DNA of 6,262 nucleotides from JBEKEX01 sp050013615 (lineage in GTDB: Bacteria; Chloroflexota; Anaerolineae; Anaerolineales; Anaerolineaceae). Position numbers and translations under genes: made by a program. Under the pieces are notes generated by a model. That model did not search any database and had not been told where the DNA came from. It saw only the letters and a program-made list of their open reading frames with translations. Numbering within the stretch: position 1 is the stretch's first letter; every line of letters starts with the position of its first letter. This document shows, in pieces, positions 1 through 6,262 of this stretch. The stretch spans positions 1 to 6,262 of the forward strand of contig JBEKEX010000156.1 in the NCBI GenBank assembly GCA_050013615.1, read 5' to 3'.

Positions 1-159
1 GTAACGCACCACACGGCCATAGCGATCCAGCAACGCCGATGCGGCTGCCACGATTTGCAATTCCAGCTCAGGGTGCGCCTGAATGGCTTTGAGCGCCGAT
101 CGCACGCGTGAATAGCTGGGGCGTGCCGTGATCACCACACAAATTTTCCGTCGGGTCAT
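1..159 (-). CDS. neuC: UDP-N-acetylglucosamine 2-epimerase (hydrolysing), NeuC-like, N-terminal fragment cut by the window edge
   Basis: Only the first 53 residues are visible; the gene runs off the left edge. The fragment starts MTRRKICVVITARPSYSRVR: a first Rossmann beta strand (KICVVIT) followed by an ARPSYSR loop. This loop sits where hydrolysing and non-hydrolysing UDP-GlcNAc 2-epimerases carry their TGTRxxYG or GTRPE motif. An amphipathic helix and a second strand (ELELQIVAAAS) follow, as in the GT-B-like N-terminal domain of NeuC/WecB enzymes. Family knowledge: NeuC turns UDP-GlcNAc into ManNAc plus UDP in the cytoplasm, while the LegG branch uses a 2,4-diacetamido sugar. It lies 13 bases after the neuB stop, and NeuB uses the product of this reaction, which strengthens the call. 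The ATG has no strong ribosome site; a GAGG overlapping the neuB TGA, 11 bases upstream, would fit translational coupling. The C-terminal catalytic half is not visible, so NeuC cannot be separated from LegG or WecB by residues. Confidence 0.8.
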   Translation of the reverse strand, partial: MTRRKICVVITARPSYSRVRSALKAIQAHPELELQIVAAASALLDRYGRVVRY

Positions 160-172
160 AGGATGCTTAACC

Positions 173-1222
173 TCATTTCAAGTCTTCTTCCGCCAAGAAT
201 GTCCCCGCGGCGATATCCCGTTTCAATTGCTTTCCGATCACTTCCTGCAGCCGGCTGGCGGCAATGCCGGTGCCGGGTTTGCGGGCGGTCAAGTCCGCCC
301 TGGTCAGCGCATGCCCGGTTTTCAGGTCGATCTTTACCACCAGGCTCTCGCTGAATATCGAGCGCATATCTTTCATCTCGGCAGCATTCGCATCCTTGTC
401 CACCGGGTGCGACAATGCGGTCTGAATAAACTGCGTTCCCTGCACCAACTGGCGTAATTCGTCCGGTGTCAGCGAGGCGGGCACATCCGGGCCAAACATT
501 TGCCGGCTCAGGGCAACGTGCACCTCGATCATGCTGGCGCCCAACGTAACCGCTGCCAGGCTAGCATAGGGTTTGCCGGAATGGTCCGAAAGTCCCACTG
601 GCGTCTCATATCGCCGGCGCATTTCTGCCAGCAAATTCAAGCCGGTGGTCTCCGGCGGCGCCGGATAACGCGAGGAACACTGCATGACCAGCAGTGGCAG
701 GCCCTGGGATTGAATATCGGCAACCAGCCGGTCGATCTCCTCCCACCCACTCATGCCGGTGGAAAGGATGACCGGTTTCCCTGTGCGATAAATCCGTTCC
801 AACAAAAGGGGATTGCCCGTTTCACCGCTGGCGATCTTCCAGGCCGGCATGCCGATCTTTTCCAGCAAGTCGACTGCTTCGACCGAAAAGGGCGAGCTCA
901 GGAAGACCAGGCCGCGCTCACGGGCGTGTTCGGCCAACCCCGCCCAACCTTCGAGCGTGAACTCCATGCGCTTCCAATAATCGTAGCGGGTGGCGTCCTG
1001 ACGGCTGAACTTGACTCGGAAAGGCTCCTGGGGTGAGCTTTCCGCGGCCGCAATGTGGGTCTGGAACTTGACACCCTGTGCGCCGCTGTCGGCGATGGCA
1101 TCGATGAATGCATGGGCGGTGCCCAGGCTGCCATCGTGCGCCTGCGCCACCTCACCCACGATCATCACTGGTGCACCCTCACCCACAACGAGATTACCAA
1201 TCTTGAAGGAAGAAAACTTCAT
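173..1222 (-). CDS. neuB: N-acetylneuraminate (nonulosonic acid) synthase, NeuB family
   Basis: This cytoplasmic enzyme condenses phosphoenolpyruvate with a ManNAc-type sugar to make a nine-carbon 2-keto acid. The 349 residues match the usual family length. Residues 1-280 are the NeuB TIM barrel and about 288-349 form the C-terminal SAF (antifreeze-like) domain. Visible landmarks are FKIGN (6-10), VGEVAQAHDGS with Glu24 and His29, VKFQTH with Lys52, SSPFS (109-113), ASGE (131-134), LSTGM (153-157), LSDH with His214, and EVH with His235. By comparison with Neisseria NeuB as I remember it, His214 and His235 should bind the metal, and Glu24 and Lys52 lie in the active site. In the SAF domain the usual KRPGxG reads RKPGTG (314-319), so the position of the substrate-contacting Arg appears to be Lys. 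The ATG overlaps the stop of the upstream gene (ATGA), with a strong GGGAGG site 5 bases ahead. The exact sugar (sialic, legionaminic or another) cannot be read from the sequence. Confidence 0.93.
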   Translation of the reverse strand: MKFSSFKIGNLVVGEGAPVMIVGEVAQAHDGSLGTAHAFIDAIADSGAQGVKFQTHIAAAESSPQEPFRVKFSRQDATRYDYWKRMEFTLEGWAGLAEHARERGLVFLSSPFSVEAVDLLEKIGMPAWKIASGETGNPLLLERIYRTGKPVILSTGMSGWEEIDRLVADIQSQGLPLLVMQCSSRYPAPPETTGLNLLAEMRRRYETPVGLSDHSGKPYASLAAVTLGASMIEVHVALSRQMFGPDVPASLTPDELRQLVQGTQFIQTALSHPVDKDANAAEMKDMRSIFSESLVVKIDLKTGHALTRADLTARKPGTGIAASRLQEVIGKQLKRDIAAGTFLAEEDLK

Positions 1223-2664
1223 GTCTGCCTCCCTTTTCCCAACAGAGAGAGCAAAATGTCCGCCGTCACCGGCGTCGATTCGCCGTTCAGATAGGTCAAT
1301 TCCTGCTCGACGAAGGCTCGACGTTCAGTCTTTTCGATGTCAGGGTCACTCAGATAGGCGTTAATCGCCTCGATCAACCCGGCGCGATCGAACACTGTCT
1401 TTCCCGCGTGCGCTTTCACCACCCGCCGGGCGGTCGGCCAGCCCGGCACCGTGGAAAGTGGGATCCAGAACTTGTGATCCCAGCCAGTCGGGGAATCGAT
1501 GCAGACCGAGATGAAGGGCGTATCGTGCAACGCCGATTCCACCACCATGGTGGAGTAGACCGTCACCAGCACGTCCGAATGCGCCAGCATAGAGGCTTTC
1601 TCGACGTAATCTTCGCCGGAATAGCGTTCCAGCCCACCGGGAACCGCCATCGGTTCCACCAGGTGAACATCCTTGGCACCCTCCACCAGTTTCAAGATTG
1701 CTTCACGCTCCTGGCGATAATTCTCCTGGTTCTTGAAGTGGTTGGGATGCAAGCGGATGAGCAACTGGGAAGGCTGCGCCAGTGCTTGGTTGGCGATGAC
1801 CTCTGCCAACAACTCAATAATATGCAGATTCGGCGAAATAGACAATGCGGTGGCAGCAAATGAGATCAGCCGCTTATTTGGGTCGAGGTGATGAAGCTTG
1901 AAATACTCGTCATACGTCATCTGCCATTGGCCGCTGATGTAACCATCATACAACGGCATGCCGCCGACGAACACGTGCTCCGGCGGCCAATCCACGCCGG
2001 CGGTCATTTCCCATTTGTGGATATCTGACCAGACGATGACGTCGTCCACAAATGCGCCCGGCAACCCCTGGCTGGACGGATTGTCCCAGCCGATGATGAC
2101 CGTAGCCGTGCGGATATCGCGCCGCTTGGCCTCGCGTAATAAATATTGGTCCAGCCGCCAGCCTGCCGTATCAGAAACGATCAGGTCAGGATGATATTGG
2201 TCCAGCAGATCATCATAAAGGTGCGGCGTGAACCAGGATTGCAATGCCTGGCGGTACAGCTGTCGGGCTGCCTTTGAATGCCTCAGCAGCCAGATCAACG
2301 GGCGCATGGAGACCAATGACAGCTTGCGTTTGAAATTCTCCGCCTCGTATTCCTTGCGCTGGCGATGGGTATCCACGTAGGTCAAAGGGATGGTGTGATT
2401 GGCACTGGTGCGGCGGACGTAATCCATCATGGCCTGCAGGCCGCCGTGATATGTCTCCTGATAATGGCCGGCTGCTTTCAGACGCAGCGATTCGACCACC
2501 AAGTTGGGCTGGCTGGCAAACTGCTGTCGCAGTGGTTGGATCAACTCATCCTGCACCAATAACACCACACGCACCTCGTTCTTGAGCAATAAGTCGATCA
2601 AGTCGGTGTTGAGAAAATAAGCCAGTCCGATGCCATGGTCAATGGCGATGAAAACCGTTTTCAA
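1219..2664 (-). CDS. GT-B-like putative glycosyltransferase / CDP-glycerol-transferase-like protein
   Basis: This 481-residue soluble protein has a two-domain look. The N-terminal half opens with a Rossmann-like strand (KTVFIAIDHG), has a basic middle region (about 100-140), and contains PDLIVSD (159-165). A linker holds IGWDNPSSQG (191-200), and GGMPLYDGY (234-242) precedes the second domain. That domain has LLIRLHPNH (301-309, HP pair at 306-307) and VLVTVYSTMVVESA (365-378). The pattern WDN, then GG.P..D, then HP, then S/T..E resembles GT-B capsule and CDP-glycerol-type transferases and 2-epimerase-like folds. An HP motif and a serine motif are also known in bacterial polysialyl- and Kdo-transferases. 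The start is TTG: a TGA lies directly upstream in frame, GGAG sits 8 bases before it, and the next in-frame Met is at 79, inside the fold. Its stop overlaps the neuB start. The donor is unknown; a nonulosonate transferase role is inferred from position only. Confidence 0.72.
   Translation of the reverse strand: MKTVFIAIDHGIGLAYFLNTDLIDLLLKNEVRVVLLVQDELIQPLRQQFASQPNLVVESLRLKAAGHYQETYHGGLQAMMDYVRRTSANHTIPLTYVDTHRQRKEYEAENFKRKLSLVSMRPLIWLLRHSKAARQLYRQALQSWFTPHLYDDLLDQYHPDLIVSDTAGWRLDQYLLREAKRRDIRTATVIIGWDNPSSQGLPGAFVDDVIVWSDIHKWEMTAGVDWPPEHVFVGGMPLYDGYISGQWQMTYDEYFKLHHLDPNKRLISFAATALSISPNLHIIELLAEVIANQALAQPSQLLIRLHPNHFKNQENYRQEREAILKLVEGAKDVHLVEPMAVPGGLERYSGEDYVEKASMLAHSDVLVTVYSTMVVESALHDTPFISVCIDSPTGWDHKFWIPLSTVPGWPTARRVVKAHAGKTVFDRAGLIEAINAYLSDPDIEKTERRAFVEQELTYLNGESTPVTADILLSLLGKGRQT
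1228..1233 (-). promoter_or_regulatory. Strong ribosome binding site for neuB, inside the end of the upstream gene
   Basis: On the minus strand GGGAGG is followed by CAGAC and then ATG, a spacing of 5. The site is made from the last codons of the 481-residue protein (Lys-Gly-Arg). Together with the ATGA stop/start overlap it shows that neuB is translated in tight coupling with the preceding gene while also having a good site of its own. Confidence 0.8.
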
Positions 2665-2672
2665 TCACTAAT

Positions 2673-2676
2673 CTCC
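2673..2676 (-). promoter_or_regulatory. Ribosome binding site that decides the TTG start of the GT-B-like gene
   Basis: GGAG on the minus strand lies 8 bases before a TTG codon (2662-2664). A TGA stop directly precedes that TTG in frame, so no longer protein is possible. The next in-frame Met is 78 codons further on and would remove the first Rossmann strand. The surrounding 54-base gap (2665-2718) also holds a short CCGGCCGG palindrome with no T tract, so I do not call a terminator there. Confidence 0.7.
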
Positions 2677-2718
2677 ATTCTTCCCGACCCCCCGGCCGGC
2701 AAGTTCCGTCTTCGATGA

Positions 2719-3678
2719 TCACTTACCATAATACCAACGAAAGATTCTATCATACAGCCCCAGCAGCAAGCGTTTGACCGGCGCCGACTCCAAAAAGCGC
2801 TGCCGGACGCCCGTGGGACGTGCCAAAGTAACTTGCCCCACAGATTTCCGTAACTCCACCGGCAAGGTATTACTCATGTTCATCGCCAGTGGGTCACTCA
2901 CCATCAAGCGCAGGTAACCGGCATCGTTCATCATCTGATCCAATTTCCGCACCTGGCCCATGGGCTTGTCCATCTCGAAGGGCAGGAACTGCGCCAGGAC
3001 CGATTTGTAGCCCACAAACTGCCAATGGGAGGAGCCGGCAAAGGCACTGACGCCATGATACGTGAGACGCACGTCCCGCGTCTCTTCATAGGACTGCTTG
3101 ATCTCTTCTTCGGTCGCACCCAGGCTCAGGTTGAATTCCAGGAATACCTCCCAGGGCAGGAACTTGCCGGATTCCAGCTTGACATCCGGCGTTTCTTGCG
3201 CCCACTTCAAGGTGGATGTGTAGAATTCTTCTTTTGTCCTGAACGGACGCGCCGTGACCATGCCCACCTTGGGGAAAGTCTCCAGAATTTGAACGGAACG
3301 CGACAACCAACCGGGATAGAACTGCACATCATTATCCGCATAGGCGATGATCTCACCCGGCGCGGCAGCCAGCACCATGTTCCACGCGCCGCCCTTGCCA
3401 AGATTCTTGTCCGAAAGGAGCAGGTATTGGATGATCCCCTGGCGATGCAATTGCAACAGATATTGCTGGATTTCCTCGCAGCTTCCGTTGTCGAACACCA
3501 TCAGGTCATAAGGCAGGTCGGTGTTGGCGTGGATGTGATCCAGACAGGCGGTCAGCACGTCTTTCATCTCGGCGTAGAAACCGCTCTGGAAGGGGATGTA
3601 ATTCAATACTGCCACGGTGATGCGCTGCGGCTTGGCGACTTCGTTCAAATATTTTGCCGGATTTTGACCAATACGCAT
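2719..3678 (-). CDS. Family 2 (GT-A) glycosyltransferase
   Basis: This 319-residue protein is probably a cytoplasmic or membrane-associated inverting transferase that adds one sugar from a nucleotide donor. The GT-A nucleotide-binding start is visible as RITVAVLNYIP (19-29), followed by DLMVFDNGS (58-66) in place of the common VVDNGS. NLGKGGAWN (92-100) precedes IAYADNDV, whose D115-N116-D117 is the metal-binding DXD motif. RKLDQMM (244-250) may hold the catalytic acidic residue (Asp246), as the xED motif does in other family 2 enzymes. The C-terminal end is rich in basic and aromatic residues (RIFRWYYGK) and could touch the membrane, but there is no transmembrane segment. An insert at about 150-210 is longer than in minimal family 2 domains and may set acceptor choice. 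The ATG is 12 bases after the stop of the membrane protein gene and has only a weak GAGAT ribosome site. The sugar transferred cannot be told. Confidence 0.9.
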   Translation of the reverse strand: MRIGQNPAKYLNEVAKPQRITVAVLNYIPFQSGFYAEMKDVLTACLDHIHANTDLPYDLMVFDNGSCEEIQQYLLQLHRQGIIQYLLLSDKNLGKGGAWNMVLAAAPGEIIAYADNDVQFYPGWLSRSVQILETFPKVGMVTARPFRTKEEFYTSTLKWAQETPDVKLESGKFLPWEVFLEFNLSLGATEEEIKQSYEETRDVRLTYHGVSAFAGSSHWQFVGYKSVLAQFLPFEMDKPMGQVRKLDQMMNDAGYLRLMVSDPLAMNMSNTLPVELRKSVGQVTLARPTGVRQRFLESAPVKRLLLGLYDRIFRWYYGK

Positions 3679-3690
3679 TCTATTATCTCG

Positions 3691-5727
3691 CTATCTATTC
3701 TCGCAAAACATCGTTTCCAACCGCTGCAAACTGGCACCGGTCGAATAAGCACCACCGCCATTCTTTAGGCTGGTGCACATCGAAATACGGTCATACCCAT
3801 ACGGGATGCGCGTTAGGATCTGCAGCGCATCGGCTTCACGACCCACGTTGATATAGCCTTCCATGAACGGCACCCATTCCAACGGATCGTAGGCATTGAG
3901 GTTTTTGGCAATTGCTTCATCGCCTAGGCGAGCTACTTCGGCCCAGTCATGTTGCTGCCGCGCCAGGCTGGCTTTCTGGTAATAGTAACACCAGGTGTGG
4001 GCCGGCTCCGATCCGAAAACATCCGCGGGAGGCGTGGGGGCATTGCCGGTTGTGACGATCTGGTCGATGTTCGAATAATCCGCCGCCAGGTTGTTGGTGG
4101 GAGTATTCAGGTTGGAAATCTCAATCTGCTTCGAGTCGTAAACATGCACACAGCCCCCTTCCACGTCCATGGAGGCGATGACCGCATGCGAAAAATCCCT
4201 TGGGAACGAGATGCCCCTGAAATCACGTTGCGAAACCACGTGAGTTGCCAGTTCGATGACCGTGGCCGGGTTGATCACCTCCGAATAAATGTGGAAATTA
4301 TTGGGCTGCGGGTAGTAAATGTAATTTGCAGGAGCATAGATCTCTTCATCTTCCGCAAAGTAGTAAATGGACGGCAGATCGAACATCAAGACCGTTCCTT
4401 GCTGGAACTGCGGTGCGCGCCAGGTTACCTGCCACCAATAATTCCGTTGCACCGCCCAATCGTCGCGGTAATAGATCGTGTTGTTGACTTGGGTAACAAC
4501 AGCGATAACGATCAGAAGCGTGAAAACGGCCGCAGAAACTTGATAACGATTGACCCATTGTAATAAGGCACCGCCGATCAACAGGACTGCACCGATGGCC
4601 GCCGGCATAGTATAGCGATCCATCAGGTCATCGAAGCTGACCTGGCGATTCGAAACCAGGATCGGCAACAAACAGACGAAAAGAATGACGACTCCCAGAA
4701 CCATCATCTCGATGCCGGAACGATCCGCCGGCTCGCCATCCAAACCAGTTGCATGAGCATTTTTAACGAAATAAGTGAAGAGCAAGAAAATACCAGCGGC
4801 AACGATAGCCAGAATAATCGAGATCACCCAATCGTGATACCCGGTCAAATTCAAGGCCTGGTACAGGGGCACAAACCATGCCGATAGCGCCGTGTCGAAG
4901 AAACCTTTTCCCATCCCCAGCGCCAGTTGAAGAAGCATGTGTGCCGGCTGGTGCAGGTACATCGATAAAACACCCCCCACATCCGTTGCAGCGCGGCTAC
5001 CGCTAAAGAAGAACAGCCGATAGATCAAAAAGATCAGAGTCATAACGAAGTAAGGGAGCCAGCGTAGAAAGATCACACCTAGCGTCTTGAAGTTGAGCGA
5101 CTGTTGCTTCTCCTTGAAATATAAGAAGACAATGATCGCCAGGCGGACTGCCTCCATGCCCACAAAATATTCGATCAACGCCAGATATGTAATCCCAGTG
5201 AGCACAGAAAGCGCCGTAAGCACGATCTTCCATGTCGTATTTTTGGCCTTGAAAGCCGCAATGGTCAACCCGATGGATAGAATGGAAAGCAGAAGTACGG
5301 TCAAATGGGTATGATACGTGATTGCCATCGGCTGGCGCAAAAAACCGGGGTAGATCAGGAAAAGCGCCGCCATGGCTGTGGTGAACAATTTCTTATCCTT
5401 CCACAGCATGCGGAACACCCAAAACAGCAGCAGTGCGCCCACAATCCGCAAACCGAGGGTATAGAGATGCCAAATGAGTTGTGAATTGCCCAAAATGCCC
5501 TGCATGATCTGCAAATGCAGTCCAAGCAGAGGCCGGTCGGAACTGAAGATCTCGACCAGACTCACCCCGCTGATCAGCGAATCCAGTGCCCGCCAGTCAT
5601 TGAAGTAAAGGCCTAACTGATTGATATAGGGCAGATAGGTAATGCACCCAATGATGACGATTAGCGCCGATGAGAAAAGCGTTTCGTATTTAGATAATTT
5701 ATTGAGAGCGGATTTCAGCATAGTCAT
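3691..5727 (-). CDS. Polytopic membrane protein with GT-C-like N-terminus and TPR-like C-terminus, function unassigned
   Basis: This 678-residue protein is an integral membrane protein up to about residue 415 and soluble after that. Hydrophobic segments by eye lie near 18-36, 91-108, 113-128, 140-158, 167-185, 188-204, 217-241, 299-321, 341-358, 373-390 and 397-413. The loop after the first segment holds FNDW (42-45) and later DRPL (64-67). Acidic residues in the first outside loop and an RPL motif recur in GT-C-type enzymes that use lipid-linked sugars and in related unassigned membrane proteins. The C-terminal part has a beta-rich stretch (about 440-540) and a TPR-like helical pair around 577-640 (WCYYYQKASLARQQHDW and a second helix near EGYINVGREADALQIL). 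I remember this tail from Anaerolineae proteins of unknown function. The ATG has GGAG 6 bases upstream; a second ATG two codons on is possible but less well spaced. It could be a GT-C transferase, a polymerase or another glycan-handling protein; no family name is secure. Confidence 0.8.
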   Translation of the reverse strand: MTMLKSALNKLSKYETLFSSALIVIIGCITYLPYINQLGLYFNDWRALDSLISGVSLVEIFSSDRPLLGLHLQIMQGILGNSQLIWHLYTLGLRIVGALLLFWVFRMLWKDKKLFTTAMAALFLIYPGFLRQPMAITYHTHLTVLLLSILSIGLTIAAFKAKNTTWKIVLTALSVLTGITYLALIEYFVGMEAVRLAIIVFLYFKEKQQSLNFKTLGVIFLRWLPYFVMTLIFLIYRLFFFSGSRAATDVGGVLSMYLHQPAHMLLQLALGMGKGFFDTALSAWFVPLYQALNLTGYHDWVISIILAIVAAGIFLLFTYFVKNAHATGLDGEPADRSGIEMMVLGVVILFVCLLPILVSNRQVSFDDLMDRYTMPAAIGAVLLIGGALLQWVNRYQVSAAVFTLLIVIAVVTQVNNTIYYRDDWAVQRNYWWQVTWRAPQFQQGTVLMFDLPSIYYFAEDEEIYAPANYIYYPQPNNFHIYSEVINPATVIELATHVVSQRDFRGISFPRDFSHAVIASMDVEGGCVHVYDSKQIEISNLNTPTNNLAADYSNIDQIVTTGNAPTPPADVFGSEPAHTWCYYYQKASLARQQHDWAEVARLGDEAIAKNLNAYDPLEWVPFMEGYINVGREADALQILTRIPYGYDRISMCTSLKNGGGAYSTGASLQRLETMFCENR

Positions 5728-5733
5728 AAATCA

Positions 5734-5737
5734 CTCC
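5734..5737 (-). promoter_or_regulatory. Ribosome binding site of the membrane protein gene
   Basis: GGAG lies 6 bases before the ATG at 5725-5727 on the minus strand. This favours that ATG over the second ATG two codons later, where the spacing would be 12 bases. Confidence 0.65.
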
Positions 5738-5750
5738 ATTCGAACGCAAA

Positions 5751-6262
5751 TCACCGTTTATTACCTAAAGTCTTTAGCCAACGTCGCAGCTCAACGTAGG
5801 CTTTTTGAGGAAGAAACAACGCATAGGAACATTGCGCCAACGCAAAGGAATGCAATCCCACCAGCGGAAAAACTTCGAGATTGCGCCTTAAGCGAGCCCA
5901 GCCGAACGGTGGGCGTGACAGCTTGCCATCCACCAACAACCAGTCGCAATCCTCCAAGTGGAAGATCGCCCGTTTTCCACCAGCCAGGCGAATATTCTCG
6001 AATGTTTCCGGCAGGCGATAATGTGGCTGGCCGCCCGGCAAATGGCTGTAATCGTGATCCTGGTGGATAATCTGAATATCGTGTGTAGCATCAATGACCG
6101 GCCAGTGCTCCCAGCGTGCCTTGAAGATCATCCAGTTGTCCCATCCTGCGCGGCCCACGGCAAAGCGGGGAACGTCGGTGAAACAAGCCCGCGGGAAGAT
6201 GAAATAATCACTGCCGGCAGGGGGATGCAACCGGCCTTGGGAGCTCAGCCGCTGGTGAAGCT
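5751..6262 (-). CDS. C-terminal part of a probable sugar-transferase-related protein with GRxGWDNW and HQDHDYSH motifs (5' end outside the window)
   Basis: The frame is open to the right edge, giving 169 visible residues and a TGA stop; the start is outside. Visible residues include SDYFIFPR (17-24), VGRAGWDNW (35-43), VIDAT (55-59) and IIHQDHDYSH (64-73). The remaining tail contains FHLEDCDWLL and basic and aromatic patches. I recognise this block from proteins of Chloroflexota and cyanobacteria that sit in glycan clusters and are often linked to family 2 (GT-A-like) transferases. There the xDNW and HQxHDY segments lie in the C-terminal part of the catalytic domain. This assignment rests on memory of the motif, not on a full domain, because the DXD region would be upstream. 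A TTG at 6228-6230 could pose as a start, but the frame continues openly upstream with fitting residues, so it is read as Leu. The gene ends 23 bases before the 678-residue membrane protein and probably belongs to the same operon. Confidence 0.65.
   Translation of the reverse strand, partial: LHQRLSSQGRLHPPAGSDYFIFPRACFTDVPRFAVGRAGWDNWMIFKARWEHWPVIDATHDIQIIHQDHDYSHLPGGQPHYRLPETFENIRLAGGKRAIFHLEDCDWLLVDGKLSRPPFGWARLRRNLEVFPLVGLHSFALAQCSYALFLPQKAYVELRRWLKTLGNKR

Noticed and set aside
128..1036. Plus-strand open frames opposite neuB
   Set aside because: neuB is fully supported on the minus strand by conserved residues along its whole length. The plus-strand frames are by-products of its codon usage.
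2686..2705. GC-rich CCGGCCGG palindrome in the 54-base gap as a terminator
   Set aside because: The stem is short with no real loop, and no T tract follows on the minus strand. The next gene has its own ribosome site and continues the same operon.
3025..3768. Open frame of 247 codons on the plus strand
   Set aside because: It lies opposite the family 2 glycosyltransferase, which has clear motifs. The plus-strand product shows no recognisable domain, so it is an antisense shadow.
3949..4563. Open frame of 204 codons on the plus strand
   Set aside because: It is antisense to the soluble end of the membrane protein, its composition is unlike a folded protein, and it has no motif.
5728..5750. 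Internal promoter before the membrane protein gene
   Set aside because: The 23-base gap is too short to hold a full promoter, and no convincing -35/-10 pair is visible by eye in the end of the preceding gene.
6228..6230. TTG as the start of the right-hand gene
   Set aside because: The frame stays open to the window edge, there is no clear ribosome site before the TTG, and the conserved block begins almost at once. The true start is most likely outside the window.

Overview
The window is one stretch of a surface-glycan biosynthesis cluster. All six genes lie on the minus strand, so transcription runs from the right edge to the left edge. The two outer genes are cut by the window ends. Gaps between genes are 23, 12, 54, -4 (overlap) and 13 bases. 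I see no terminator or convincing promoter inside, so the genes look like part of one longer operon whose promoter lies beyond the right edge. No RNA gene, insertion sequence, CRISPR array or obvious repeat was found. The only stretches without a gene are the short intergenic gaps.

In transcription order, from right to left: (1) the C-terminal 169 residues of a protein with a conserved GRxGWDNW / VIDAT / HQDHDYSH block, probably sugar-transferase related; (2) a 678-residue polytopic membrane protein with GT-C-like N-terminal features and a soluble C-terminal part ending in a TPR-like region; (3) a 319-residue family 2 (GT-A) glycosyltransferase; (4) a 481-residue GT-B-like protein starting at TTG, a candidate glycosyl- or glycerophospho-type transferase; (5) a 349-residue sialic/nonulosonic acid synthase (NeuB family) with a C-terminal SAF (antifreeze-like) domain; (6) the first 53 residues of a hydrolysing UDP-GlcNAc 2-epimerase (NeuC family).

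NeuC-type and NeuB-type enzymes act in sequence. A UDP-HexNAc is epimerised and hydrolysed to a ManNAc-type sugar, which is then condensed with phosphoenolpyruvate to a nine-carbon 2-keto acid (sialic or legionaminic type). The CMP-sugar synthetase needed next is not in the window and would be expected beyond an edge. The transferases would assemble the glycan, and the membrane protein may add or handle sugars at the membrane.

Organism: the GC content looks moderately above 50 percent. The style of several proteins (the 678-residue membrane protein with its CYYYQKA...R..HDW...A tail, the WDN-type GT-B protein, and the DYFIFPR...GWDNW protein) resembles what I remember from Chloroflexota, especially Anaerolineae, and from some environmental metagenome genomes. 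This is inference from recalled family resemblance, not a search result. The window holds no taxonomic marker gene.

Nothing here proves a new system. The best candidates for novelty are the 481-residue GT-B-like protein, which is translationally coupled to neuB and could be the nonulosonate transferase, and the 678-residue membrane protein of unassigned function.
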